Below the pieces are notes generated by a model. The model saw only the letters and a program-made list of their open reading frames with translations, did not search any database and was not told the DNA's origin. From NCBI GenBank assembly GCA_038217425.1, contig JBBQPM010000208.1, forward strand, positions 1-11,659: a stretch of DNA of 11,659 bases. The letters are read 5' to 3'. This DNA is from JAIEPT01 sp038217425 (GTDB taxonomy: Bacteria; Planctomycetota; Planctomycetia; Gemmatales; Gemmataceae). Position numbers and translations under genes: made by a program. Position 1 is the first letter of the stretch; each line of letters begins with the position of its first letter. Shown here piece by piece: positions 1-6,956 of the stretch.

Positions 1-6
1 TGGTGC

Positions 7-43
7 AACCCCGGGGTTCGGAGTACCTCACCCCGGGGCTTTT
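7..43. terminator. GC-rich hairpin, probable bidirectional terminator
   Basis: Two copies of the self-complementary block ACCCCGGGG (8-16 and 30-38) pair over about 9 bp around a 13-base loop. On the plus strand the second arm is followed by CTTTT, the classic form of an intrinsic terminator. On the minus strand the hairpin lies 5 bases beyond the stop codon of the 133-residue gene, but only a short TT follows it. It therefore probably ends the leftward operon and may also serve a rightward gene outside the window. The plus-strand role cannot be confirmed because that gene is not visible. Confidence 0.6.
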
Positions 44-48
44 GCAAT

Positions 49-450
49 CTACTCCTCGTACTGGAACGTGTGAATCTTGCCCGAATTGTCGACGACGAAG
101 CGGAACTCGATCTCCTCAAACTTGAGCGCTGTCGCAAACCGCTTGTCCTTGGCGGTGAACACCGAGGCGAGCTTCGTATCGGTTTTGGACGGGACGGCGT
201 CGAAAACGATCGGCGCGCTCGTCCCCTTGAGAATCATTGCGAGATTCTTGGCGGGGATCGGAACTTGCTTCTGCGCCTTGTTGTCGAGAATGTAGACCGT
301 CGCGGTTTGCAGCTTGGCGTCTACCTTGAGCTCCGCATGGAACTTGTGCTTGGCGCCTTCGTACAAAGCCCCGCCATTGGGGCCATTCTCGGCGAAGGCG
401 AAACAGGCGACCGTCAACAAGGCGGCGGAAACAGGGAAGAAGCGACGCAT
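49..450 (-). CDS. Small secreted protein, planctomycete-type, function unknown (133 aa)
   Basis: This 133-residue protein starts with a clear signal peptide (MRRFFPVSAALLTVACFAFA, cleavage near residue 20), so it is exported. The mature part opens with ENGPNGGALYEGAKHKFHAE and continues with a TATVYILDNKAQ stretch. The Gly-Gly start followed by a KHxFHAEL strand and a 'TVYILD' strand resembles small beta-rich secreted proteins common in planctomycetes. I recall that resemblance and did not search for it. No catalytic motif is seen. The ATG at 448-450 is chosen because GGAGGG (457-462 on the complement) lies 6 bases upstream. The frame stays open far upstream, but that extension only shadows the larger gene and lacks coding character. 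The gap to the upstream propeller gene is 29 bases, so the two are probably co-transcribed. A hairpin terminator follows. Confidence 0.85.
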   Translation of the reverse strand: MRRFFPVSAALLTVACFAFAENGPNGGALYEGAKHKFHAELKVDAKLQTATVYILDNKAQKQVPIPAKNLAMILKGTSAPIVFDAVPSKTDTKLASVFTAKDKRFATALKFEEIEFRFVVDNSGKIHTFQYEE

Positions 451-479
451 GAGAAACCCTCCGTGTGAGTGAAGTAACA

Positions 480-3455
480 TCATTCGAGCGGTTGCAAAAC
501 GAGCCAGGCCTGGTTTAGGTAGCTGCACTGGCAGCCGCTGGTGGCATCCGGGACGAGGACGACGCCGCCGGCGGGGATGGCGTTGATCCAGCAGCCGGGG
601 CGGACGCCGCCGTAATCGACGACGCCCTTGGGGCTGAGCAGATCGAAGATGCCGAGCGTGGCCGAGCGGAAGACCATCATGTGGGCGCCCCCCGCGAGTT
701 GGCCGCAGCCGTAGGAACGCTTCTTGAGGTCGAACGGCTTCTCTTCGCCGGTGAGCAGATCCCAGGCCCCGCCTTGCGTGTAGATCGTCTTGCCGTTGAC
801 GAGCGGGCGGGTGACGTAGCTCGCTTCCTTGTTCCAGAGCTTGACGCCGGTCGAGGCGCGGAAACTCGTCAGCTGGCCGCCGAGTTCCGAGGGGAGCTTG
901 AACCGCGTCGGCTGATAGCTCATGAGCAGGGCGTCGTTCGCGGGGCTCAGCGCGAGCGTGGTGCCGTAGATCTCCTTGTCCTTCTTCCAGAGTTCCTTGC
1001 CGGTGTGGGCGTCGAAGGCCAGCAGCGTGCCGGGCGGATGCTCCGTGGTGCGGTCGAGGGCGCTGGCCAGATCCTTGACTGCGAGCGGGCGGTCGATCAG
1101 GTAGAGTTTCTTGCCGCCCAGGGCGATGGCGTTGTGGCGGATCGAATCCTTGGCGTGGTAGATCCACTTCTTTTCGCCGGTCTTGGCGTCGAGGGCGAAC
1201 AGGGCCGACGACTCGGTAAAGAGTTGGCTCATATCGGACTTGCCGTAGGCGTGCTTGACGACGTGCTCGGTGTTGGAAAGGGAGCCGAGCAGCACTCCGT
1301 CCTCGACAGCGATGTACCCCCACGGGGCGACTTTGCCGTCCTTGGTGAGCGGGGCTTCGTAGTCGCCGAGCTTTTTACCGGTGGCAAGATCGAGCCGCAG
1401 ACAGCGATTGCCGACGCGGACGAAGAGTCCCTCGGCCGAGACGCACAGGTTGCTATGCGTCCCCGCAGTCCCCATGAGATGCTCGGCCGCATACGCCTTG
1501 AGAATGTTCGGCAGCGGATATTCCCAGAGCCGCCGACCGTTGTAGGCATCGACGGCGCGGAGGGCGTTGGTCCCTTCGACGAAGAGCTTGCCGTCGAAGA
1601 AGAGAGGCGACGGGGCCCGGCCGTGGCGCGAGGGGCTATCGAGATCGCTATCGCGGAACCAGAGCATGCCGAGCGGGCCCTGCACGAGCTTGTCGTCGGA
1701 GCAGGAGGAATTGCCGGCGTCGGCGTACTGATGCGTCCAGTTACCGGCGCCTTCGAGCGGGCCGCGGACGGTCTTCGTGAGATCCTTGCCGACGATGGCG
1801 ATGCCGCCGTAGGGGCGCTGGACGCGAGAAATCTCGCGGAGCAGGTCCTTGCTGGGAGCCGCAGTCAGCGAGCGTTGCGAAACGACGAGGTCGGCGAAGT
1901 ATTTGGGGAACGGCGTCCGCTCGGGATCGCCAAGCAGGACGGTGACGCGCGTGCCGTAGAGACCGGCGCGTCGCAAGCGAGTACGGGCCAAAGTCACGTT
2001 CTCGAGATCCGAGTCGATCGCGTAAATTTGTAGCTGGGTACGTCTGGCTAGTTCGATTGCCAAAGATCCGTCTCCGCAGGCAAGATCGACGCAAAAACCT
2101 TCAGTGCCGCCTGCATCACGTACGATGTTGGGAGCCGCGATCGTAGCGCTCTTGTTCAACGGGAAACGTAATTGATCGACAGGTACGAAAGTTGGCGGCG
2201 TCGAACCCTCCGGTGCAAAGCAGTAGATCGTCCCCTTTTCGGTGCTCACGTACAGCCGACCGTCGGCGGCCGCCAGGCCCAGCGCGGCACTCTCGAGCGG
2301 CGCCGTGAAGACGACTTTCTTCGTCTCCCGATCGACGACGCTGACGTCCTTCTCGCCGCCAACGACGGCGTGCTTGCCGGCGAGCAGGATCGAGGTTCCG
2401 CCCACGATCTCGGGGATCGACCAGGTCTTTTCGAGCCCCTTGTACTTGATCAGTTCTAGCTTCTTCTTGTCGGTCTTCTGCTTGTCGGCCCACTTGTAGC
2501 CGACGAGTCCCTTGGGAGAAGCGACCACGAGGCCGTCTTCATGAGCGGCGACTTCGCCGGCGCCGGTCGGGTCGAGCACCTTGCCGGTCGCGGCTTCGTA
2601 GGTGTAGCCCGCGTTGAAGAAGAAGACGCCGGTGGCGAGCGTGGCGCTGCCCCCCTTGTGGCCATTGGCTTGCAGGTGGAAGTACTGAAACTTCCCGGTC
2701 GCCTTGTCGAACGAGGCGGGGACGGCTCGGCCGGTGGGGACGAGGAGTTGATCGCCGCTGATTACGAGGTATCCCTGGGCCGCGACGCCGCTCGCCGCGT
2801 TGGCGCCGCCGTGCGGTTGGGCCATGAAGATCGAGCCGGAGTCTTTGTTGCACCAGATTTCCTTGCCAGTGACCGCGTCCATGGCGTAGAGGTAGACGCC
2901 CTCGGAAGGCCAAATACCGGCGCCCCAATAGACGATGCCGTCTTCGACGACGGGTCCGCCACGCGCGGGCCAGCGCGAGATCATGCGGTCGTTGCCGAGG
3001 ACCATGCGGTCGTCGGGCCCGCCTCGTTTCTTCCAGCGCAGGGTGCCGTTCTTGGCGTTCAGCGCATAGAGATGGCCGTCGTCGGAACAGGCGAGGACGC
3101 TGTCTTTCCACAAGGCGGGGGCGAAGCGGACGGGACTATCGGTCGTGAACGACCAGCGCGCGGCGCCCGTGGCGGCATCGACGGCGTGGATCTGATTGTC
3201 GGCGGAACTGCCGAAGAAGAGCATTCCGCCGGCGATGACGGGATGATAGGTGCGATCGAAGGCGAGGCGTTTGGAAACAGGCCAGGCGGGCGTCGGCGCC
3301 GGGTTGTCGAGTCGCCAGGCGAGCGTGAGATTGGCGGCGAGCGGATCGGCGGTGTAGCCGCTGCGAGCCATGTTGCCGCCAAACATCGGCCAATCGCCGG
3401 CGTGCAGCGCGAAGGCGGCGATCAAGGACGTGAAGAGTGCGCAAGTCGATTTCAT
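480..3455 (-). CDS. Exported PQQ-type beta-propeller protein with an internal class I SAM methyltransferase-like domain (991 aa)
   Basis: Residues 1-19 form a signal peptide, followed by the DWPMFGGNMARSGYTAD opening typical of planctomycete PQQ-like propellers. PQQ-type blades ('AVDAATGAARW' style) are visible near residues 89-103, 129-143 and 187-202, and again at 632-649, 752-767, 811-826 and 862-877. Two propeller regions (about 20-415 and 575-985) therefore flank a different domain at about 430-560. That domain carries a class I methyltransferase motif I, VDLACGDGS (456-464). It also has a motif II acidic residue in IYAIDSD (D481) and a GDPERTPFPKYFADLVVSQ stretch (509-527) matching the motif III/IV region. 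Propellers of this kind usually bind ligands or scaffold complexes, and PQQ binding itself is not shown. A SAM-dependent domain in an exported protein is odd, because SAM is cytoplasmic. The start has AGGA 8 bases upstream. It is the first gene of a leftward operon with the 133-residue gene. Confidence 0.9.
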   Translation of the reverse strand: MKSTCALFTSLIAAFALHAGDWPMFGGNMARSGYTADPLAANLTLAWRLDNPAPTPAWPVSKRLAFDRTYHPVIAGGMLFFGSSADNQIHAVDAATGAARWSFTTDSPVRFAPALWKDSVLACSDDGHLYALNAKNGTLRWKKRGGPDDRMVLGNDRMISRWPARGGPVVEDGIVYWGAGIWPSEGVYLYAMDAVTGKEIWCNKDSGSIFMAQPHGGANAASGVAAQGYLVISGDQLLVPTGRAVPASFDKATGKFQYFHLQANGHKGGSATLATGVFFFNAGYTYEAATGKVLDPTGAGEVAAHEDGLVVASPKGLVGYKWADKQKTDKKKLELIKYKGLEKTWSIPEIVGGTSILLAGKHAVVGGEKDVSVVDRETKKVVFTAPLESAALGLAAADGRLYVSTEKGTIYCFAPEGSTPPTFVPVDQLRFPLNKSATIAAPNIVRDAGGTEGFCVDLACGDGSLAIELARRTQLQIYAIDSDLENVTLARTRLRRAGLYGTRVTVLLGDPERTPFPKYFADLVVSQRSLTAAPSKDLLREISRVQRPYGGIAIVGKDLTKTVRGPLEGAGNWTHQYADAGNSSCSDDKLVQGPLGMLWFRDSDLDSPSRHGRAPSPLFFDGKLFVEGTNALRAVDAYNGRRLWEYPLPNILKAYAAEHLMGTAGTHSNLCVSAEGLFVRVGNRCLRLDLATGKKLGDYEAPLTKDGKVAPWGYIAVEDGVLLGSLSNTEHVVKHAYGKSDMSQLFTESSALFALDAKTGEKKWIYHAKDSIRHNAIALGGKKLYLIDRPLAVKDLASALDRTTEHPPGTLLAFDAHTGKELWKKDKEIYGTTLALSPANDALLMSYQPTRFKLPSELGGQLTSFRASTGVKLWNKEASYVTRPLVNGKTIYTQGGAWDLLTGEEKPFDLKKRSYGCGQLAGGAHMMVFRSATLGIFDLLSPKGVVDYGGVRPGCWINAIPAGGVVLVPDATSGCQCSYLNQAWLVLQPLE

Positions 3456-3529
3456 CGTCGGGTTCCTGAGTGAGGGGCACTGATAAGCGTATCCGAAGCG
3501 AGCGCGGAAAGCGATAAAGTAAATTCGAT

Positions 3530-3559
3530 TTGCTCAGGGACCGGGCGCTGCGTTATACT
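3530..3559 (+). promoter_or_regulatory. Probable sigma70-type promoter for the ParB-like gene pair
   Basis: A -35-like TTGCTC (3530-3535) and a -10-like TATACT (3554-3559) are separated by 18 bases. The predicted transcription start, near 3566, would leave a leader of about 47 bases before the ATG at 3613. The same TTATACT string occurs before the dehydrogenase gene at 5565. The position between divergent genes supports the call. No operator is evident. Confidence 0.5.
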
Positions 3560-3612
3560 CAAGCGCAGGCGGAACGAGTTTGCGTCCCGAGGCGTGCCAA
3601 TAGAATCACCGA

Positions 3613-3915
3613 ATGAGTAATCGTGTCTTTTTGGACGTCGATCCTGCAAACCTTCGGCTGCCACGCGAGCGGATCGACGGGGCTGATCCCGAAAAGCTAA
3701 AGCGACAGATTGCTCGCCACGGGACGTCGCTCGCTGGCATGCCGCCCGTTCTCGTATACGAAGGTTCCGATAACGAACTTATGATATCCGATGGAGTTAC
3801 TCGCGCCACCCGAGCCGCTAAGTTGTGTCCTGGGTCGAATGTTCCCGCCGAACTCCTAGGCGCTTTGCCGCATCCGTTTGGCCACCTCCCCACCATTCTG
3901 GAGAAGCTGCCGTGA
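3613..3915 (+). CDS. Small ParB-like fold protein (100 aa)
   Basis: The protein has the order expected of a ParB N-terminal (ParB/sulfiredoxin-like) domain. A helix DPEKLKRQIARHG (25-37) comes first, then MPPVLVYEG (43-51) and a strand with the ELMISDG turn (55-61). The helix GVTRATRAAKLCPG (61-74) follows, then NVPAELL. The DG-x-T-R-x-x-R-A-A-K signature (60-70) sits where ParB has its GERRxxA nucleotide-binding motif, so the fold is likely but the key residues differ. There is no DNA-binding helix-turn-helix region as in true partition ParB, so a role in chromosome segregation is unlikely. The ATG is the first start after an in-frame stop at 3601, and no good ribosome binding site precedes it. 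It overlaps the next gene by 4 bases, which points to coupled translation. Molecular function is unknown. A nuclease, a toxin-like effector and a regulator are all possible. Confidence 0.8.
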   Translation: MSNRVFLDVDPANLRLPRERIDGADPEKLKRQIARHGTSLAGMPPVLVYEGSDNELMISDGVTRATRAAKLCPGSNVPAELLGALPHPFGHLPTILEKLP

Positions 3916-4130
3916 ACGACGTTAGCCAAGATGAGTTGTTCGAATCGCTAGCCGAACTCCGCCGAGCGTTTCCTTCCATGCGGTTGGGTCAGTTGATTGC
4001 GAATATGGCGACGGTCACGCGCGGCGCGGTTCCCGGCGCTCTCTGGGACATGGAGGATGAAGAGTTGCTCGGTGCGATCCGTTGGCAACTCCAGCAGTTA
4101 GAACCCACGGCCACTACTCAGAACGCGTAA
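3912..4130 (+). CDS. Small protein of unknown function coupled to the ParB-like gene (72 aa)
   Basis: It starts at a GTG (3912-3914) overlapping the TGA of the ParB-like gene as GTGA. GGAG (3900-3903) lies 8 bases upstream, which supports this start over the longer reading frame that opens at 3825. The 72 residues are acidic and predicted helical. A first helix DELFESLAELRRAF (7-20) is followed by the core PSMRLGQLIANMA (21-33). A Gly/Pro turn, an LWDMEDEELLGAIRWQLQQLE segment (44-64) and a polar tail complete it. No enzyme motif, signal peptide or metal site is seen. The core 'RxGQLIANxA ... WDxEDEELL' looks like a conserved small family that I cannot name. The overlap suggests that both proteins are made in fixed ratio and act together. 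An antitoxin- or immunity-like partner role is possible but only inferred. Confidence 0.72.
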   Translation: MNDVSQDELFESLAELRRAFPSMRLGQLIANMATVTRGAVPGALWDMEDEELLGAIRWQLQQLEPTATTQNA

Positions 4131-4199
4131 TTTTACCTCCCCCCGCTCCGGGAAGAGCGTTTATCGAATCAATCTCACCCACCCTTAAGGAACCCACCC

Positions 4200-5462
4200 G
4201 TGAAGCATCTGTTCGTTCTCGCCTGCCTCGCAACCTCCGCCTCCCTCGCCGTCGCTGAAAATTGGCCCAACTGGCGCGGCCCCCTCAACAACGGCGTCTC
4301 CGCCGAGAAAAATCTCCCCGCCGACCTCGGCGATCCCAAAAACCTCGCCTGGAAACTCGTCCTCCCCGGCATGGGCGGGTCCACTCCCGTCATCTGGAAC
4401 GATCGCATCTACTTCACCTGCGGCGACGGCAAGAGCCTCGTCCTCATGTGCGTCAAAACCGACGGCAAACTCCTCTGGAAGAAAGAAGTCGCCTCCAGCA
4501 ACCGCGTCATCCGCAAAGACGAAGGCAACGAAGCCTCCGCCTCCCCCGTTGTCGACGGCAAACACGTCTTCGCCTTCCTCGGCACCGGCGACCTCGCCTG
4601 TTTCGATCTCGACGGCAAGGAAATCTGGAAGCACAACGTCCAGGACAAGTACGGCAAATTCAGCATCCAGCACGGCATGCACTCCTCGCCCCTACTTCAC
4701 GGCGAACATCTCTTCTTGAACCTCCTTCACGGCAACGCCCACTGGGTGCTCGCGTTCAACAAGGCCGACGGCAAGGAAGTCTGGAAGTACCACCGCAAAA
4801 CCGACGCCCAGAGCGAAAGCAAGGAAGCCTACACGTCGCCCAGCCTCGCCAACAACGGCAAAGAAGATTACCTGGTCGTGCACGGCGCCGACTACACCAC
4901 GGGACACAAGCTTACCAACGGCGAAGAGATCTGGCGCATCGAAGATCTGAACCCGAAGGCGAAGTACAGCGGCGCCTTCCGCATCATCGCTTCGCCGGTC
5001 GTCGCCGACGGTCTGATCGTCGTGCCAACGGCACGGAACACGCAGATCGTCGCGGTCAAGGCGGACGTGGCCGGCACCATCAAGATGGGGAGTTCGTCGG
5101 AACTTTGGCGCAAGATGGCCGGCGCCCCGGACGTTCCTTCGCCCGTGATTCATGAAGGGCTCGTCTACCTGTGCCGCGAGAACGGCTTCCTGCTCCTCCT
5201 GGACGCCAAGTCGGGCGACGAAATCTACCACAAACGGCTGCACGACTCCCGGCACCGAGCCTCGCCCGTCCTGGCCGACGGCAAGATTTACATGGTGGCC
5301 CGCGACGGCACCATCAACGTCGTCAAAGTCGGCCGCGAATTCGAGCTGCTGGCCTCAAGCAAGATTGACGACGTCTTCGCCGCCTCGCCCGCTATCTCCA
5401 ATGGCCGCATCTACTTACGTGGATTCAACGCCCTTTATGCGATCTCGGTAAACGGCAAGTAG
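4200..5462 (+). CDS. Secreted PQQ-like beta-propeller protein (420 aa)
   Basis: A signal peptide (MKHLFVLACLATSASLAVA, 1-19) is followed by ENWPNWRGPLNNGVS, the usual opening of planctomycete 'outer membrane protein assembly BamB-like' propellers. Blade signatures recur through the protein: CVKTDGKLLWKKE (84-96), CFDLDGKEIWKHN (134-146), AFNKADGKEVWKYH (185-198), KLTNGEEIWRIED (237-249) and LLDAKSGDEIYHKR (333-346). These give a single propeller of about 400 residues. It is expected in the periplasm or cell envelope, where such proteins scaffold or bind ligands, and no catalytic residues can be assigned. The GTG start at 4200 has AAGGAA (4187-4192) 7 bases upstream and gives a perfect signal peptide. 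It resembles the first propeller of the 991-residue protein but lacks a methyltransferase domain. A hairpin begins 18 bases after the stop. Confidence 0.88.
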   Translation: MKHLFVLACLATSASLAVAENWPNWRGPLNNGVSAEKNLPADLGDPKNLAWKLVLPGMGGSTPVIWNDRIYFTCGDGKSLVLMCVKTDGKLLWKKEVASSNRVIRKDEGNEASASPVVDGKHVFAFLGTGDLACFDLDGKEIWKHNVQDKYGKFSIQHGMHSSPLLHGEHLFLNLLHGNAHWVLAFNKADGKEVWKYHRKTDAQSESKEAYTSPSLANNGKEDYLVVHGADYTTGHKLTNGEEIWRIEDLNPKAKYSGAFRIIASPVVADGLIVVPTARNTQIVAVKADVAGTIKMGSSSELWRKMAGAPDVPSPVIHEGLVYLCRENGFLLLLDAKSGDEIYHKRLHDSRHRASPVLADGKIYMVARDGTINVVKVGREFELLASSKIDDVFAASPAISNGRIYLRGFNALYAISVNGK

Positions 5463-5480
5463 ACTGGTTTCGGCGTCCGA

Positions 5481-5529
5481 GCCGAAAGCGTGAGCGACGA
5501 AAGAAAGCGTCGTCGCTTACGCTTCCGGC
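5481..5529. repeat. Long imperfect inverted repeat, REP-like or terminator hairpin
   Basis: Arms 5481-5500 and 5510-5529 are complementary over 20 positions, with one A.C mismatch and one G.T wobble, around a 9-base loop (AAGAAAGCG). The hairpin starts 18 bases after the stop of the 420-residue propeller gene. No T-run follows, so it is not a textbook intrinsic terminator. The 'AAGCGTGAGCGACG' arm looks like a dispersed palindromic element. A second copy is not present in this window, so repeat status is inferred. Confidence 0.6.
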
Positions 5530-5564
5530 CCGGAAATTCCTGTGGGAACCTTATTAGGGTTCGC

Positions 5565-5571
5565 TTATACT
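5565..5571 (+). promoter_or_regulatory. Possible -10 element for the dehydrogenase gene
   Basis: TTATACT at 5565-5571 lies 40 bases before the GTG start and matches the -10 of the promoter proposed at 3530-3559. The bases 17 upstream (TGGGAA at 5543-5548) are a poor -35. The call rests on the -10 string and its position only. Confidence 0.35.
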
Positions 5572-5611
5572 AACCCTCAAGTGGAAAGTTCCGACCTTCA
5601 TCAGAAACTGA

Positions 5612-6310
5612 GTGAACGTGGCACGCAATCATCCGCGACTCATCGTCATTACCGGCGTCACCAAAGGCCTCGGTCTGGCCATGGCCCATAAATTCATCGA
5701 AGGGGGACATACCGTTCTGGGATGCGGACGCTCGCGCGACGTCATCGAAACCCTGCGCCGCAGCCATCGGCCCCCCAACGACTTCGCCGCCCTCGACGTC
5801 AGCTACGAAAGCCAGGTCGAACCGTGGGCCGCCCGCGTCCTCTCCACCCACGGCGCTCCCGATCTGCTCATCAATAACGCCGGCGTCATCAACAAGAACG
5901 CCCCCCTCTGGCAAGTCCCCGGCGAAGAGTTCGACCGCCTCTTCGACGTCAACGTCAAGGGCGTCGCCAACGTCATCCGCCATTTCGTCCCCGCCATGAT
6001 CGCCAAGAAGTCCGGCATCATCGTCAACCTCAGTTCCGCCTGGGGACGAACCGTGGCCAAGGACGTCGCCCCCTATTGCGCCAGCAAATGGGCCATCGAA
6101 GGCCTGACGCTGGCCCTGGCCGAGGAACTCCCCCGGCCGATGGCGGCGGTTCCGCTCAATCCCGGCATCATCGACACCGACATGCTCCGCAACTGTTTCG
6201 GCGGCAGCGCCAGCCGATATCCCTCGCCCGCCAAGTGGGTCGAAAAGGCGGTGCCGTTCATTCTTTCGCTCAACTCGCGCGACAACGGCAAGCAGGCGAC
6301 GGTGGGTTAA
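5612..6310 (+). CDS. Short-chain dehydrogenase/reductase (SDR), NAD(P)-dependent (232 aa)
   Basis: This is a classical SDR Rossmann-fold oxidoreductase, presumably cytoplasmic. The cofactor motif TGVTKGLG (14-21) is the TGxxxGxG fingerprint. NNAG is at 88-91, the structural Asn is N114 in DVNVKG, and the catalytic Ser/Tyr/Lys are S142, Y155 and K159 (YCASK). PGIIDTDM (184-191) follows, as in the family. An Arg at position 40 (CGRSR) after the second strand suggests NADP(H) preference, which is an inference. The length of 232 residues is normal for the family, and the substrate cannot be told. Two close GTG starts (5612 and 5618) are possible, and neither has a clear ribosome binding site. The stop is followed immediately by a REP-like copy. 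The last two codons' DNA and the stop also recur 58 bases downstream as part of a local duplication. Confidence 0.9.
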   Translation: MNVARNHPRLIVITGVTKGLGLAMAHKFIEGGHTVLGCGRSRDVIETLRRSHRPPNDFAALDVSYESQVEPWAARVLSTHGAPDLLINNAGVINKNAPLWQVPGEEFDRLFDVNVKGVANVIRHFVPAMIAKKSGIIVNLSSAWGRTVAKDVAPYCASKWAIEGLTLALAEELPRPMAAVPLNPGIIDTDMLRNCFGGSASRYPSPAKWVEKAVPFILSLNSRDNGKQATVG

Positions 6311-6339
6311 GGCGAGCGGGGGACGTTAGTCCCGCGGTA
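6311..6339 (+). repeat. REP-like palindrome copy A (degenerate, unpaired)
   Basis: It has the 29-base structure GGCGAGC, stem GGGGGAC, loop GTTA, stem GTCCCGC, then GGTA. One stem base is mismatched compared with copy B. It begins directly after the dehydrogenase stop and forms a direct repeat with copy B at a 58-base offset. Confidence 0.85.
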
Positions 6340-6368
6340 CTCGAACCCTTTGCAGCAATTTGGGTTAA

Positions 6369-6397
6369 GGCGAGCGGGGGACGTTAGTCCCCCGGTA
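6369..6397 (+). repeat. REP-like palindrome copy B (pairs with C)
   Basis: This copy has a perfect 7-bp stem: GGCGAGC, GGGGGAC, GTTA, GTCCCCC, GGTA. Copy C is its exact inverted complement after a 42-base spacer, so the pair can form either two small hairpins or one large one with 29-bp arms. Such head-to-head pairs are the layout known for REP/BIME elements moved by RAYT transposases. No such transposase is in the window. Confidence 0.88.
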
Positions 6398-6439
6398 AGT
6401 CAATTCTTGCAAACATACCCCCACCGAGTATAAGTCACG

Positions 6440-6468
6440 TACCGGGGGACTAACGTCCCCCGCTCGCC
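6440..6468 (-). repeat. REP-like palindrome copy C (inverted partner of B)
   Basis: This is an exact 29-base reverse complement of copy B. It ends 10 bases before the GGGAG ribosome binding site of the zinc-ribbon gene, so it lies in that gene's leader or promoter zone. A folded pair would sit just upstream of translation initiation. Confidence 0.88.
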
Positions 6469-6488
6469 GAGTTCATTCGGGAGAAAGT

Positions 6489-6881
6489 ATGCCAATCTCG
6501 TTCGCGTGCAGCTGCGGGAAAACCTTGATCGCCAAGGATGCGTTTGCGGGCAAGCGGATGAAGTGCCCGAAATGCTCGAACATCATTCACATCCCGGGCG
6601 GCGACGCGCCACCGCCGCCCAAGGAAGTGGTGCGCCGGGTGCGGCCCTCGACGCTCGAATTGCCGCGGCCGGAACTGGGAGCCGCGCGCGATCCGGAGGT
6701 GAAGCCGGCGCTGCGGCTGTCGACGGATCCGGAGGTTTCGCTGCCGCCGCGTCGGCGCAAAGCGCCGCGGTCGAAGCCGGAGCCGACTCACCCCTGGTTC
6801 GATCGGTCGCTAACCCCCTTGGCGACCCCCTGGCGAGAAGGGGACGAAGCACGTTTCCAGAAGGGGAAATCACGCGGATAA
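6489..6881 (+). CDS. Zinc-ribbon protein with a basic proline-rich tail (130 aa)
   Basis: Residues 1-36 form a zinc-ribbon-like knuckle. FACSCGKTL supplies two cysteines (7 and 9) and MKCPKC supplies two more (26 and 29), giving a four-cysteine site. The 'CGKTLIAKDAFAGKRMKCPKC' layout is a common N-terminal module of planctomycete proteins that often precedes membrane or kinase-related domains. The rest (about 37-130) is low-complexity, rich in Pro, Arg and charged residues, with no membrane segment and no recognised domain. The start has GGGAG (6479-6483) 5 bases upstream. The kinase-PilZ gene begins 75 bases after the stop on the same strand, so the two may be related in function. The protein may be a shortened version of a longer family, but I see no frameshift that restores a known domain. 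Confidence 0.75.
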   Translation: MPISFACSCGKTLIAKDAFAGKRMKCPKCSNIIHIPGGDAPPPPKEVVRRVRPSTLELPRPELGAARDPEVKPALRLSTDPEVSLPPRRRKAPRSKPEPTHPWFDRSLTPLATPWREGDEARFQKGKSRG

Positions 6882-6956
6882 CGGTCGCCGCTTCCCTCGG
6901 GGCGATTCATGGTGTATCCTTGAAGCAACGTCCCCTGCTTCCCCACAGGAACTGCC

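Noticed and set aside
451..1323. Long N-terminal extension of the 133-residue gene's reading frame (total 424 aa)
   Set aside because: It overlaps the 991-residue gene on the same strand in another frame, has an Arg/Pro/Gly-rich random composition, and the real start has a signal peptide and a good ribosome binding site at 448-462.
681..2033. Plus-strand open frame of 450 codons opposite the propeller-methyltransferase gene
   Set aside because: The composition is typical of a shadow frame, and the opposite strand encodes clear PQQ blades and a methyltransferase motif.
3825..3911. Upstream ATG extension of the 72-residue gene
   Set aside because: It would overlap the ParB-like gene by 91 bases and reads as low-quality Arg-rich sequence. 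The GTG at 3912 has GGAG at proper distance and a 4-base overlap.
3613..3915. True chromosome-partition ParB
   Set aside because: Only 100 residues, no helix-turn-helix or dimerisation region, no ParA neighbour and no parS-like site seen.
6427..6432. TATACT on the minus strand in the spacer between copies B and C, as a leftward promoter
   Set aside because: No suitable -35 was identified and it would only transcribe the dehydrogenase gene antisense. Probably chance, though the same string is used elsewhere in the window.
6311..6468. CRISPR-like array (29-base repeats with short spacers)
   Set aside because: Only three copies, in mixed orientation, with unequal spacing (29 and 42 bases) and no cas genes. 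The inverted pairing fits REP elements instead.
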